This document shows, piece after piece, positions 18,275 through 26,654 of a stretch of 64,000 bases of DNA; within the stretch, counting starts at the first letter, position 1; each line of letters opens with the position of its first letter. A program made the translations under genes and the position numbers. The stretch spans positions 62,001 through 126,000 of the forward strand of contig NZ_JAHRIB010000143.1 in NCBI RefSeq assembly GCF_019090165.1, given 5' to 3'. The notes under the pieces were generated by a model. That model saw nothing but the letters and a program-made list of their open reading frames with translations, had not been told where the DNA came from and made no database searches. Source of the stretch: Streptomyces sp. BV286. Lineage in GTDB: Bacteria > Actinomycetota > Actinomycetes > Streptomycetales > Streptomycetaceae.

Positions 18275-19360
18275 GTGCTCTACATTCATTTCTCTGCGGC
18301 GGATCTGAGCCGTGTTCGCATTGCCACGGAGCCGGATCCGGCGTGGGAAATCCTTTTGAGCCTGCACGCACTCGGGGGCTCGGCGGATCACGTGGTCTTC
18401 GGCCCGTGGAGGTCCGAGGCACTGACCGGCCTTGATGCCTCGACGCGCATGCTGCTCGAACTGGCGCCACCGCGGGGGTATTCGCCCGACTTCCTCACTC
18501 CGGCCGGTGTCACCGGCGTGGACTCCATCGTCGACGCCGTGCTGAGCACGGGCCGTGGGCGACTGCGCGCCGACCTCGCGCAGCTCGCCGCCCGGCACCG
18601 GACGCCTTCCTGGACGCGCCTGATGGCGGAGGGTGACCTGGAGACGATGCGGCGGCTCGGCGTCGCGCTGAACCGCTACCACGCGCGCGTGCTCGCCCGC
18701 CGGTGGGACCGCATCCGCGCGATCACCGAGGCCGAACGCACCCTGCGGGTCCGCGACTTCCTGCACGGCGGCGTCGAGCGGTTGCTCGGCAGCGTCCACC
18801 CGCTGGTCCGCTGGGAGCCTCCGGTGCTGGAGGTGGACTATCCGATTCACCAGGAGCTCCATCTCAGGGGCAGGGGGCTGCTGTTGATCCCCTCGTACTT
18901 CTGTTGGCGTCGGCCGATCACGTTGCTCGACGACGAGTTGACGCCGGTCCTGGTGTATCCGGCCAATCGCGGCCTGCACCTGCTCACCCGGCCCGCACGG
19001 CCGGGGCGGTCGGCGATGGCCCGGCTGCTGGGGCGCACGCGTGCCGCCGTCCTGGAGGAGATCGCCCTGACCGGGGGCACGACAGGGGGAGGCATCGCGC
19101 GAAGACTCGGCATGTCGGCGGCTTCGGCGAGCGAGCACGCGACCGTTCTGCGGACCACCGGCCTGATAGACACGCACCGCGTCGCCAACACCGTGCGGCA
19201 CACCCTGACCCCCCTCGGCCGGGCGCTGCTGGAGGGACACCAGACGACCGAAGATCTGCCCTCCCCGGTGGAGCCGCACTACCCGGCCGCGTCGGGCGAG
19301 GGGGGCGGCCCCGGCAGCCTGAGCACGGAGGACGGAAGCGTCATGGAACCGGTGCACTGA
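18275..19360 (+). CDS. Winged-helix (ArsR-type) transcriptional regulator
   Basis: A 361-residue protein of a family common in Streptomyces: a long N-terminal domain that begins LYIHFSAADLSRVRIA and a C-terminal ArsR-like winged helix (ARRLGMSAASASEHATVLRTTGLI, followed by the wing strand). No metal-binding cysteines are seen near the recognition helix, so it is probably not a metal sensor. GTG 18275 is preferred because GGGGGG at 18262-18267 lies at normal spacing; TTG 18269 is an in-frame alternative. The target is unknown; the divergent lipoprotein hydrolase is one candidate. Confidence 0.85.
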   Translation: MLYIHFSAADLSRVRIATEPDPAWEILLSLHALGGSADHVVFGPWRSEALTGLDASTRMLLELAPPRGYSPDFLTPAGVTGVDSIVDAVLSTGRGRLRADLAQLAARHRTPSWTRLMAEGDLETMRRLGVALNRYHARVLARRWDRIRAITEAERTLRVRDFLHGGVERLLGSVHPLVRWEPPVLEVDYPIHQELHLRGRGLLLIPSYFCWRRPITLLDDELTPVLVYPANRGLHLLTRPARPGRSAMARLLGRTRAAVLEEIALTGGTTGGGIARRLGMSAASASEHATVLRTTGLIDTHRVANTVRHTLTPLGRALLEGHQTTEDLPSPVEPHYPAASGEGGGPGSLSTEDGSVMEPVH

Positions 19361-19477
19361 GCGCCGGGAACCGCCCGCGCCGTGCCTGGATCTCGCCGTT
19401 GTCCCGACGGGTGTTGCCTGTCGCGGCACTAGGTTGTGTGCCACGGCCAACGACGGTTCCCCTCAAGGAGGTTGCCG

Positions 19478-20293
19478 GTGACGCAGGACTCGTCCGCCCC
19501 CAGCAAGGCGGCGTTCGCGAAGATCGACTCGACGGTGCCGCATTCGGCCCGGATCTGGAACTACTGGCTCGGCGGCAAGGACAACTACCCCGTCGACCAC
19601 GAGGCGGGCGACGCGTTCCGCGAGGTCTTCTCAGGCATCACCGATCTCGCCCGTGACTCGCGGGCCTTCCTCGGGCGCGCCGTACGCCACCTGGCCGGCG
19701 AGGCCGGGATCCGGCAGTTCCTCGACATCGGCACCGGCCTGCCGACGGTCGACAACACGCATGAGATCGCCCAGGGGGTGGCACCCGAGGCGCGCATCGT
19801 CTACGTGGACAACGACCCCCTGGTGCTGGCCCATGCCCGGGTGCTGCTGACCAGCACCCCCGAGGGGGCGACGGCCTACGTCGACGCGGATCTGCACGAT
19901 CCCGGCACCGTGCTGCGCGAGGCGTCGCGGACGCTGGACCTCACGCGGCCGGTCGCACTCACCCTGATGCAGGTCAGCGGACACATAGCCGACTACGACG
20001 AAGCGCGACGCATCGTGGACGCGCTGATGGCGGCATTCCCTTCCGGCAGCTACCTGGCGTTCAACGACAGCGTGGACACCAACAAGGCCAACGTCGAGGC
20101 GACCCGTCTCTACAACGAGAGCGGCGCGGCGCCGTACCACCTGCGGAGCCCGCAGCAACTGGCCGGGTTCTTCGACGGTCTGGAGCTGCTGGATCCGGGT
20201 GTCGTCCCCCTCACCGACTGGCGGCCCGACCCCGCCACCGCCGGTGCCGTCGGCGAAGTGATCGCCCTCGGCGGTGTCGCGCGCAAACCGTGA
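19478..20293 (+). CDS. SAM-dependent methyltransferase, DUF574 family
   Basis: A 271-residue protein with the family N-terminus (SARIWNYWLGGKDNYPVD), the SAM-binding loop FLDIGTGLPT, and the acidic residue of strand 2 (VYVDNDPLV). It belongs to the actinobacterial DUF574 (PF04672) methyltransferases, found in many copies per Streptomyces genome, whose substrates are largely unknown. Start GTG 19478 has AAGGAG at 19465-19470. A paralog is encoded at 42606-43418 on the other strand. Confidence 0.92.
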   Translation: MTQDSSAPSKAAFAKIDSTVPHSARIWNYWLGGKDNYPVDHEAGDAFREVFSGITDLARDSRAFLGRAVRHLAGEAGIRQFLDIGTGLPTVDNTHEIAQGVAPEARIVYVDNDPLVLAHARVLLTSTPEGATAYVDADLHDPGTVLREASRTLDLTRPVALTLMQVSGHIADYDEARRIVDALMAAFPSGSYLAFNDSVDTNKANVEATRLYNESGAAPYHLRSPQQLAGFFDGLELLDPGVVPLTDWRPDPATAGAVGEVIALGGVARKP

Positions 20294-20454
20294 ACGGGCG
20301 GCGACCGTGACCTGGTGAACCAGTGCAGGGCCGCACGGCGCTCAGCTGCCACGCACCGGGTGGGACACCGGGCAGGGCGGGGTCGCGGACGACGGACGCG
20401 CGCCCCGGCTCCGTCGATTTCGCACTCACGCCCGCGTATCGACAGGATGGGGTC

Positions 20455-20988
20455 ATGACCGACATCCGTACCCCCCGCCTGCTGCTGCGTCGCTGGCACG
20501 ACGACGACCTCCTTCCCCTCTCCGAGATCCAGTCCGATCCGGTGGTGATGCAGTGGATCGGTGACGGCCGCCCGCGTTCCCTGGACGAGACCGCGCAGGA
20601 CATCGAGGAGTGGGAGGAGGAGTGGGACGAGGAGGGTTTCGGGCTCTTCGCCGTCGAGCTCCTGGGTTCCGGAGAGCTGGCCGGAGCGGTCGGTCTGTAC
20701 GTCGCGGACTCTCCCGCCGAGATCGTGGACCGGATCGCGATCAGCTGGCGGCTCGCTCGGGTCCTGTGGGGGCAGGGGTACGCGTCGGAGGCCGCTCACG
20801 CCGCGCTCGAATTCGCTCTCCAGGACCGGGGTATCGACCGGGTCGTCGCCGCGTCCAGGCCGGGTGACAGCGCCTCCGCCAACGTGCTGGACAAGCTCGG
20901 CATGCAGGCGGAGGGCACGGTGCAGGACCCGGTGCACGGGCACGACCTGAGGCTGTACGCCATCGACCTGACGGAGTTCCAGGGCTGA
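20455..20988 (+). CDS. GNAT family N-acetyltransferase (RimJ-like)
   Basis: A 177-residue protein beginning TPRLLLRRWHDDDL, the usual start of RimJ/RimL-type GNAT enzymes. An acidic insertion (EEWEEEWDEE) follows, and the acetyl-CoA loop is visible as RVLWGQGYASEAA. The C-terminal SASANVLDKLGM helix completes the fold. It transfers an acetyl group to an amine; the substrate is unknown. Start ATG 20455 follows ACAGGATGGGG. Confidence 0.9.
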   Translation: MTDIRTPRLLLRRWHDDDLLPLSEIQSDPVVMQWIGDGRPRSLDETAQDIEEWEEEWDEEGFGLFAVELLGSGELAGAVGLYVADSPAEIVDRIAISWRLARVLWGQGYASEAAHAALEFALQDRGIDRVVAASRPGDSASANVLDKLGMQAEGTVQDPVHGHDLRLYAIDLTEFQG

Positions 20989-21402
20989 CGCCCGCACCGG
21001 CGGCCGCGTGGAGACGGGCGAGTGGAACCCCTGCCGGGGGAGCGCCCGGGACGCCGGGCCCAGGTCGACACGCGCGTTGAGCTGGGCCGACAGGCCGGGG
21101 TGCGGGTGGCGCGGCGAAGGGTGCCGGGGCGTGGGCCGGAAGTGGCCGACGGAATGGCTGGAGTTCGACCTGGCCGGTCCCGTTCAGGCTACGTACGATG
21201 CGATCGCTCCCGGCCTTCACAGCTCCTTCACAGGGCCGGGTCGTCGTGCGCAAATAGTTGACATGTGCATGACTTTCGTTCGCTGTCTGATCCAACGCAC
21301 CTGGTCCGCGACGGCCCTTCGTGTACGCGAAGAGCCGCACCCCCCTCTCCACGGCGGGTCACGTCCCCGCCCGGAACACCGACGCAACGGATTGGAACAC
21401 CC
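20989..21402. promoter_or_regulatory. Intergenic region with likely promoter of the DUF4360 gene
   Basis: A 414-bp gap. A TTGACA hexamer at 21258-21263 lies in a locally AT-rich patch (CAAATAGTTGACATGTGCATG) and is a good -35 candidate. The -10 is unclear, with CTGTCT or TCTGAT about 18-21 nt downstream. The transcript leader would be about 110 nt. No gene seen. Confidence 0.45.
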
Positions 21403-22053
21403 ATGGCTGGTGGGCTGCTTCTGAGTGGCGCGATCGCCGCTCTGTTCGCCACGGCACTCCCCGCGCACGACCCGTCGACCGGGATCGTCGACCCGCCCCC
21501 GGACAAGATCGTCATCAAGGTCGCCACGGTGAACGGCTCCGGCTGCCCCCAGGGCACCGCCGCCGTCGCCGTGTCCCCGGACAACACGGCCTTCACGGTG
21601 ACCTACAGCGACTACCTCGCCCAGGTCGGAGGCAACTCGGATCCCACCGCGTTCCGCAAGAACTGCCAGCTCAACCTGATCGTCGCCGTGCCGGGGGGCT
21701 TCACGTACGCCATCGCCCGCGCGGACTACCGGGGCTTCGCCTCGCTCCAGCGGGGTGCGACCGCCACGGAGAAGGCCTCGTACTACTTCCAGGGATCGTC
21801 GAACACGGCCTCCATCACGCACCCCTTCAGGGGCCCCTACGACGACAACTGGCAGGCCACGGACACGACGGAGTGGGCCCAACTGGTCTGGGCACCCTGT
21901 GGTGTCCAGCGGAACTTCAACATCAACACCGAACTGCGCGTCAACGCGGGCACGTCGACTCCCGGCAGCACCAGCTTCATGACCATGGACTCGACCGACG
22001 GTGACATCAGCACGATCTACCATCTGGCCTGGAAGGAGTGCCCCGCTTCCTGA
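21403..22053 (+). CDS. Secreted DUF4360 protein
   Basis: A 216-residue protein with a short hydrophobic signal (LLLSGAIAALFATALPA) followed by a beta-rich DUF4360 domain. The domain has conserved cysteines (GSGCPQGT, RKNCQLNL, APCGVQRNF, WKECPAS) that probably form two disulfides. DUF4360 proteins are small secreted proteins of fungi and actinomycetes without an assigned function. The in-frame extension to 21265 has no signal-like N-terminus, so ATG 21403 is preferred. Two hairpins follow the gene. Confidence 0.88.
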   Translation: MAGGLLLSGAIAALFATALPAHDPSTGIVDPPPDKIVIKVATVNGSGCPQGTAAVAVSPDNTAFTVTYSDYLAQVGGNSDPTAFRKNCQLNLIVAVPGGFTYAIARADYRGFASLQRGATATEKASYYFQGSSNTASITHPFRGPYDDNWQATDTTEWAQLVWAPCGVQRNFNINTELRVNAGTSTPGSTSFMTMDSTDGDISTIYHLAWKECPAS

Positions 22054-22070
22054 CCCGTGTCCGGTCCGTC

Positions 22071-22109
22071 CCCCTGGCCGGCTCCTCCGCACCGGGAGCC
22101 GGCCAGGGG
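22071..22109. terminator. Perfect 15-bp hairpin terminator
   Basis: CCCCTGGCCGGCTCC and GGAGCCGGCCAGGGG pair perfectly with a 9-nt loop, 18 bp past the DUF4360 stop codon. Confidence 0.9.
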
Positions 22110-22169
22110 AGGCGCCCGCGACGGCGGTCCCGCCGTGTTCCGGCGGCGGGACACATCGTTTCGTCCGAT

Positions 22170-22202
22170 GAGCACACGGCCCCGAACGAGGGGCGTGTGC
22201 TC
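22170..22202. terminator. Second hairpin downstream of the DUF4360 gene
   Basis: GAGCACACGGCCCC and GGGGCGTGTGCTC pair with one bulged G and a 6-nt loop. It could be a back-up terminator. Confidence 0.6.
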
Positions 22203-22538
22203 GCTCGTTCCGGTGCCCTGTCGGACGAGGGCGTACCACCGGCGCACGAGCCCCGTTGCACGGACATGGACAGCACATTCGCCACAACGGGACCCTTCCT
22301 GGGTCGCGCGGGCCGCTCTCAGCCGTCCGTGGAACTCGCAGGCACCTCATGGACGGATCCACCGATCTATGCCGCGCTGGTCGCCGACTGGCGCGCGCGT
22401 GGACGCGTGGTGCCCGGGCGGCCGGAGGTGCAGTGGCCGGCGCGCTCCGCCCTGCGCCCGGCGCAGCAGGGAAGGCGACGAAGGAGCGGGCCGGTGCCGG
22501 GTGGATCCCAGGGATCGTGACCGGTCGGTGACGGGATG

Positions 22539-23060
22539 TCAGCCGGGGTGTCCGGGGCGCGAGCCGGAGCGCGTCGCACGGCCGCCGGAACGCGCGGGCT
22601 CGCCGTTCACCAGGTCGGCGAGCATTCCGACGGCCTGGTGGAGCGCCACTTCGAGGGCCGTCGGCAGATGCAGGGTGCCGTGGCCGTCCGGCGGGATCAG
22701 CCAGCGCAGGGTTCCACTCGTCCGGCGGGGCGAGGGCGCGGCGATCCAGGCCCCCTTCCCCGAGTAGTGGATGTCCTGCCCCACCCAGTAGCTCTCCGGG
22801 TCCGGGGGAAGGAAGAAACCCACGCGGTGGGCGCCGAAGTCGGCGAGCGTGGGACCGGGCATCGGCAGCGGGAGGCGCAGAAGGGCGTCGAGGGCGAGAA
22901 GGCCGATCTCCTCCGGCACGCTCAGGACGTCCCAGAACCGCCCGGCCGGCAGCAGGACGGCGCCGCTCGGCCCGTGCTCCCACTCGCGCTTGCAGGCCCG
23001 GGGGTCCACCGCGGCGGCTGCGAGCCACTCCACGGCCTGGTGCTGGGAAGCGCTTCTCAT
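22539..23060 (-). CDS. Conserved Streptomyces hypothetical protein
   Basis: A 173-residue soluble protein starting MRSASQHQAVEWLAAAA. It has the pattern seen in a lineage-specific family: GAVLLPAGRFWDVL, LADFGAHRVGFFLPP, WLIPPDGHGTLH. Related sequences resemble the N-terminal part of bifunctional primase/polymerase-like proteins, but no catalytic motif is visible here. The start at 23060 follows GAGGAGTGAC on the coding strand. No function assigned. Confidence 0.75.
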   Translation of the reverse strand: MRSASQHQAVEWLAAAAVDPRACKREWEHGPSGAVLLPAGRFWDVLSVPEEIGLLALDALLRLPLPMPGPTLADFGAHRVGFFLPPDPESYWVGQDIHYSGKGAWIAAPSPRRTSGTLRWLIPPDGHGTLHLPTALEVALHQAVGMLADLVNGEPARSGGRATRSGSRPGHPG

Positions 23061-23505
23061 GTCACTCCTCTTCGACCGGTGTCCGGTGCGAGCGGACAGT
23101 GCTTCCCCCCTGTGCGGGCGCGGCCCGGGCCTGAGCGAAGTTCCCGAGGCGATGCCCAGAGTCATATTCGTAGATATATCTATCCCATGGAAGGGGTGGC
23201 GCGCCGTGGCGTTTGTCCGTAGAACACCCGGACTTGGGACGGCTGTGCGATCCGTGCGCGGGGGAGGAGACATCGCCGCGAGCGCCGCGGTCGCGGCACG
23301 GGCCCTGCTCGTCCGTGTCTGCCGCCGCGCGACGCGTCGGCGCCCGCGACTCCTGTGCCGGGACCCGCTGGCGCCCCTGGTGAAGACCGCACGGAGCCTC
23401 AACTACGGCGGCGGCGAGTTCCCCGGCCCGGACGACCGCGACAGGTGAGGGGCCGTCATACGCGCACACCCGCACACCGTTGTGCACTCGCCCCGGAGCG
23501 GGCGC
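23061..23505. other. 445-bp gap; possible short ORF 23205-23447
   Basis: This gap contains an AT-rich operator-like palindrome at 23171-23182. A plus-strand frame from GTG 23205 to 23447 would encode about 80 residues (GGGDIAASAAVAARALLVR...), but it is Arg-rich and has no clear ribosome binding site, so I do not call it a gene. Confidence 0.35.
23171..23182. promoter_or_regulatory. TAGATATATCTA palindrome, putative operator
   Basis: A perfect 12-bp AT palindrome in 70%-GC surroundings, about 110 bp upstream of the gene starting at 23060. PadR/GntR-type regulators often bind such AT-rich sites. No regulator gene is adjacent. Confidence 0.5.
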
Positions 23506-23901
23506 TCACCCCGAGGTGTCCACCGGGAGGCCGTGAGCGGACGCATGCCCGGTGCCCGAGAAGATCACCCCGGGATCGGAGGGGGCCTGGTTGAGGACCC
23601 ACAGCCCGATCAGCGTGGCGAGGGTGAAGACGACCGCGACCAGGATCGCGAGGACGAGCCGTCGGCGGCGCTCTCGGCGCACCCAGTCGCCACGGGCGGT
23701 GCGGTAGGCGTCGGGGGCGGCACGCACCCCGCCGGCCAGCAGCTCCAGGGCCGCGCGCAACTCCTGTTCCGTCCGGTCCCGGTCCGCGCGCGGCTGTTGC
23801 CCGGCCTCGGTCTCCGCGGGCGTCCGGTCCGTCGCGTGCAGGCGCGACGGCTCCTCCTCCGTGGGCTGGTTCCCGGTCCGGTCCGGGGAGGTGTCGTTCA
23901 T
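23506..23901 (-). CDS. Single-pass membrane protein coupled to a sigma factor
   Basis: A 131-residue protein. It has a charged cytoplasmic N-terminal half with a helical segment (EQELRAALELLAGGVRAAPDAY), a basic stop (RRERRRR), one hydrophobic helix (VLAILVAVVFTLATLIGLWVL) and a short outer tail. Its ATG overlaps the stop of the sigma factor gene by 4 nt. Size, topology and coupling fit an anti-sigma factor or membrane anchor for the upstream SigE-type sigma factor. However, the zinc-binding HxxxCxxC motif of ZAS anti-sigma factors is absent, so the role is inference. Confidence 0.75.
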   Translation of the reverse strand: MNDTSPDRTGNQPTEEEPSRLHATDRTPAETEAGQQPRADRDRTEQELRAALELLAGGVRAAPDAYRTARGDWVRRERRRRLVLAILVAVVFTLATLIGLWVLNQAPSDPGVIFSGTGHASAHGLPVDTSG

Positions 23902-24575
23902 CGCCGGGCCTCCATCGCCTGGGTCAGGGCGGCGATGCCGCGCGCGGTGTGGGTCTTGACCGATCCGCCGGAGATTCCCATCGCGGCGGCTATCTCGCTC
24001 TCCTTCAGACCGAGCCAGTGGCGCAGGACGAGTGCTTCGCGCTGCCGTGCGGGCAGTTGCTGCAGCGCGTCGATCAGCACCCGCTGGTCGTCATGGAGCA
24101 GAGCGGTGCTCTCGGCGGAGGCCACGACGTCGGTCGGCGGCTTCTCGACATGCTTGCGGGCCACCTGGAGGTGACGTATCCGCATCCGGGTCAGATTGCA
24201 CACCGTGGAGCGCAGGTACGCCTCCGCGGCCCCGGCGTCCCGCAGCCGGCGCCACTTCCGGTAGATCTGGTAGTACGCCTCCGCGACCACGTTCTCCGGG
24301 TCGTCCGCGCCGAGCAGCACGGCCAGCCGCAGCATCGAGGAGTAGTGCACCTCGAAGAGCTGCGCCAGGGCGGCCTCCCGTTCGGCGTCGACCGGATCAC
24401 CGGCCGCAGGGGAGAGCGCCGCCCCCTCCGGCGCCCCGGTCCCGGTCTGTCCTTCGAGGGTGACGGGGTCCGCCACCGCCGGCCGGACCGTCCCCGGCCG
24501 CGGAACGCGCGCCTCGGGGACGGCGGGCGAGGCGGCCTGCGTCATCGTCGCGCGGCTGTGCTGTCTGCGTCTCAC
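23898..24575 (-). CDS. SigE-family ECF RNA polymerase sigma factor
   Basis: A protein of about 225 residues. After a Pro/Ala-rich N-terminal extension comes region 2 (FEVHYSSMLRLAVLLGADDPENVVAEAYYQIYRKW), then region 4 with its helix-turn-helix (LPARQREALVLRHWLGLKESEIAAAMGISGGSVKTH). This matches the SigE subfamily of ECF sigma factors common in Streptomyces. GTG 24575 overlaps the symporter stop (GTGA) and has GGGAG upstream, so I prefer it to ATG 24545, which lacks a ribosome binding site. It is followed by a membrane protein that may regulate it. Coupling to a transporter gene suggests nutrient-linked control. Confidence 0.9.
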   Translation of the reverse strand: MRRRQHSRATMTQAASPAVPEARVPRPGTVRPAVADPVTLEGQTGTGAPEGAALSPAAGDPVDAEREAALAQLFEVHYSSMLRLAVLLGADDPENVVAEAYYQIYRKWRRLRDAGAAEAYLRSTVCNLTRMRIRHLQVARKHVEKPPTDVVASAESTALLHDDQRVLIDALQQLPARQREALVLRHWLGLKESEIAAAMGISGGSVKTHTARGIAALTQAMEARR

Positions 24576-26134
24576 GGCTGGGTAGCTCCCGTCTCGGGCC
24601 GGCGTCTGACGGTCAGGCGTGGCGGCAGTCCGGTGGCGTCGGCCCCGCGCGGCACGCGGAGCCGCTCCAGGACCGGGGTGGCGACCAGCGCCACGGCGAG
24701 ATTGAGCACCAGGGCGACGATGCCGGCGTAGATCTCCAGAGGCCGGCCGCCCGAACCCAGGTTCACGATGGACGAGAAGCCTCCGCGCACCACCAGGAAC
24801 GTGCCGGCCGCCATCCCCACGGCCCAGCCGGCCAGCAGCGCCCGCGGATGCAGCCGGCTCGTGAACAGCCCCACGGCGACGGCGGGAAAGATCTGCAGGA
24901 TCCACACCCCGCCGAGCAGCTGGAGGTTGATCGCGTCCTGGTCACGCAGCCCGAACACGAACGCGACGGCCCCCACCTTCGCGGTCAGCGACACCGCCTT
25001 GGCGATGCGCACCTGCCGCTTGGGCGTGGCGGTCGGCTGCACGTACTCCACGTACACGTTGCGTACGAAGCAGGTGGCGGCCGCGATCGACATGACGGCG
25101 GCCGGGACCAGCGCTCCGACCGTGATGGCCCCGAACACCAGCCCGGCCAGCGGTCCCGGCATCAACCGGTCCACCAGCATCGGTACGGCCGCCTCGGCGC
25201 CCCCGGCCGGGGCCCGCACCCCCGCGGCGAGGGCCGCGACACCGAGGAACCCGAACAGGGCGAGCAGGCCCGTCCAGGCGGGCAGCGCCACGGAGACCTT
25301 CCGCAGGGTGCGCGGGCCGTCGGCGGCGAACCCGGCCGTGAGCACGTGCGGGTACATGAGCAGGGCGAGCGCGGATCCCAGGGCGAGCGTGGCGTACGCG
25401 GGCTGCTGCTCGGGGGACAGGAGCAGCGCCGAGTCGGCGACCGAGGTCCCGCCGAGCCGGTGCGCCGAGCCGCGGAAGACCGCGCCCGGTCCGCCGAGCC
25501 GCGCGAGGACCAGCCAGCACACCGCGGTGAGCGAGACGAAGACGGCCACCGCCTTGAGCGCGGAGATGACCGTGGGCGCGCGCAGCCCGTGCCGGTACGT
25601 CGCCACCGCGAGACCCGCGAAGAGGGCCACCATGACCAGGTCGCCGCTCGCTCCCCGCGGGTAGACACCCCCGGCGGTGAGCACCGCGCGGATACCCAGC
25701 AGCTGAAGAGCCAGATACGGCATCGTCGCGAGGATCCCGGTGAGCGCGACGACCAGGGCGAGCGGCGGCGAACCGTAGCGTCCGCGGACGAAGTCGCCCG
25801 CGGTCACGTAGCCGTGCCGGCGAGCCACCGACCACAGCCGTGTCAGCAGGACGAAGGCGAGCGGGCACACGATCACCGTGTAGGGGACCGCGAAGAAGGC
25901 GGGCGCGCCGTTCCCGTAGGCCAGCCCGGGGACGGCCGTGAAGGTGTAGGCGGTGAAGATCGTGCCGCCCAGCAGCAGCCAGGTCCACACCGGGCCCAGG
26001 CTCCGGTCGGCCAGCGCCCAGCCCTCCAGGGACGGCAGCCGGTCGGTGGGGCGCAGACGGCGCGCGGTCACGGCGAGGAGCGACGCTCCGCCCGTCACGG
26101 CGAGAAACGTCGCCGTCATGGCGCCATCCGCCAT
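24572..26134 (-). CDS. Sodium:solute symporter family protein
   Basis: A 520-residue integral membrane protein with about 13 hydrophobic helices. The SSS-family signature region (SLEGWALADRSLGPVWTWLLLGGTIFTAYTF) is at the N-terminus. The closest functional relatives are monocarboxylate and pantothenate-type symporters (MctP/PanF-like). Uptake of a small organic acid driven by sodium or protons is the likely role, and the neighbouring DUF3311 and CstA genes fit acetate or pyruvate traffic. Its stop overlaps the sigma factor start by 4 nt. Confidence 0.92.
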   Translation of the reverse strand: MADGAMTATFLAVTGGASLLAVTARRLRPTDRLPSLEGWALADRSLGPVWTWLLLGGTIFTAYTFTAVPGLAYGNGAPAFFAVPYTVIVCPLAFVLLTRLWSVARRHGYVTAGDFVRGRYGSPPLALVVALTGILATMPYLALQLLGIRAVLTAGGVYPRGASGDLVMVALFAGLAVATYRHGLRAPTVISALKAVAVFVSLTAVCWLVLARLGGPGAVFRGSAHRLGGTSVADSALLLSPEQQPAYATLALGSALALLMYPHVLTAGFAADGPRTLRKVSVALPAWTGLLALFGFLGVAALAAGVRAPAGGAEAAVPMLVDRLMPGPLAGLVFGAITVGALVPAAVMSIAAATCFVRNVYVEYVQPTATPKRQVRIAKAVSLTAKVGAVAFVFGLRDQDAINLQLLGGVWILQIFPAVAVGLFTSRLHPRALLAGWAVGMAAGTFLVVRGGFSSIVNLGSGGRPLEIYAGIVALVLNLAVALVATPVLERLRVPRGADATGLPPRLTVRRRPETGATQP

Positions 26135-26302
26135 GGCTCACCGCCCTTGGTGTTCCTGTGCCTTCCCCTGTTGGTTGCGCACGCGGCCGGATCGGAGGAC
26201 GCACGACCGGCGGGAAATCTTCTGGAAATTCGCTGTCAACCACTTCCGGCGGGTGGGCAACTCTTGCACAGACCGACAGTGAACGGGAGAGGAGCGCAGG
26301 TC

Positions 26303-26524
26303 ATGGCACCCATGGGTCATCACCGGCTACGGCGCGTCGCGATCGCCGTGCTGCTCCTCGCGCCCGCCGCGGGACTGCTGTGGGTCCCCTGGTACGCCGG
26401 TGAGAGCCCACAGCTTGCCGGGACCCCGTTCTTCTACTGGTACCAGCTCGCCTGGGTGCCCGGGTGCGGCCTGTGTCTGCTGGGCGCGTACGCCCTGACC
26501 AGGCGCGGCCGTCACGACCCCTGA
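26303..26524 (+). CDS. DUF3311 small membrane protein
   Basis: A 73-residue protein with two hydrophobic helices (VAIAVLLLAPAAGLLWVPWYA and FFYWYQLAWVPGCGLCLLGAYAL). DUF3311 proteins are usually encoded directly before, and on the same strand as, an SSS-family symporter and are thought to assist it. Here it is divergent from the symporter. Start ATG 26303 follows GAGAGGAG. It lies 130 bp before cstA. Confidence 0.9.
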   Translation: MAPMGHHRLRRVAIAVLLLAPAAGLLWVPWYAGESPQLAGTPFFYWYQLAWVPGCGLCLLGAYALTRRGRHDP

Positions 26525-26654
26525 CCCGTGCACCTGCCGGGTCCCTGACCCGCACACCGTCCGTCCGTAGGCCCGAACCGGCCGTGTCGCGTCCCCGACG
26601 CCCACGGGTCCGCAGTCGCACCACCCCACGTCACCGTCGAGGTGAGGAGCCGTC

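Larger units (their letters stand above)
22054..22538. other. 485-bp gap between convergent genes
   Basis: Apart from the two hairpins listed separately, this stretch shows only high-GC sequence without a convincing start, ribosome binding site or conserved protein. Confidence 0.4.

Noticed and set aside
23205..23447. Short plus-strand protein gene
   Set aside because: No ribosome binding site, Arg-rich composition and no recognisable family.
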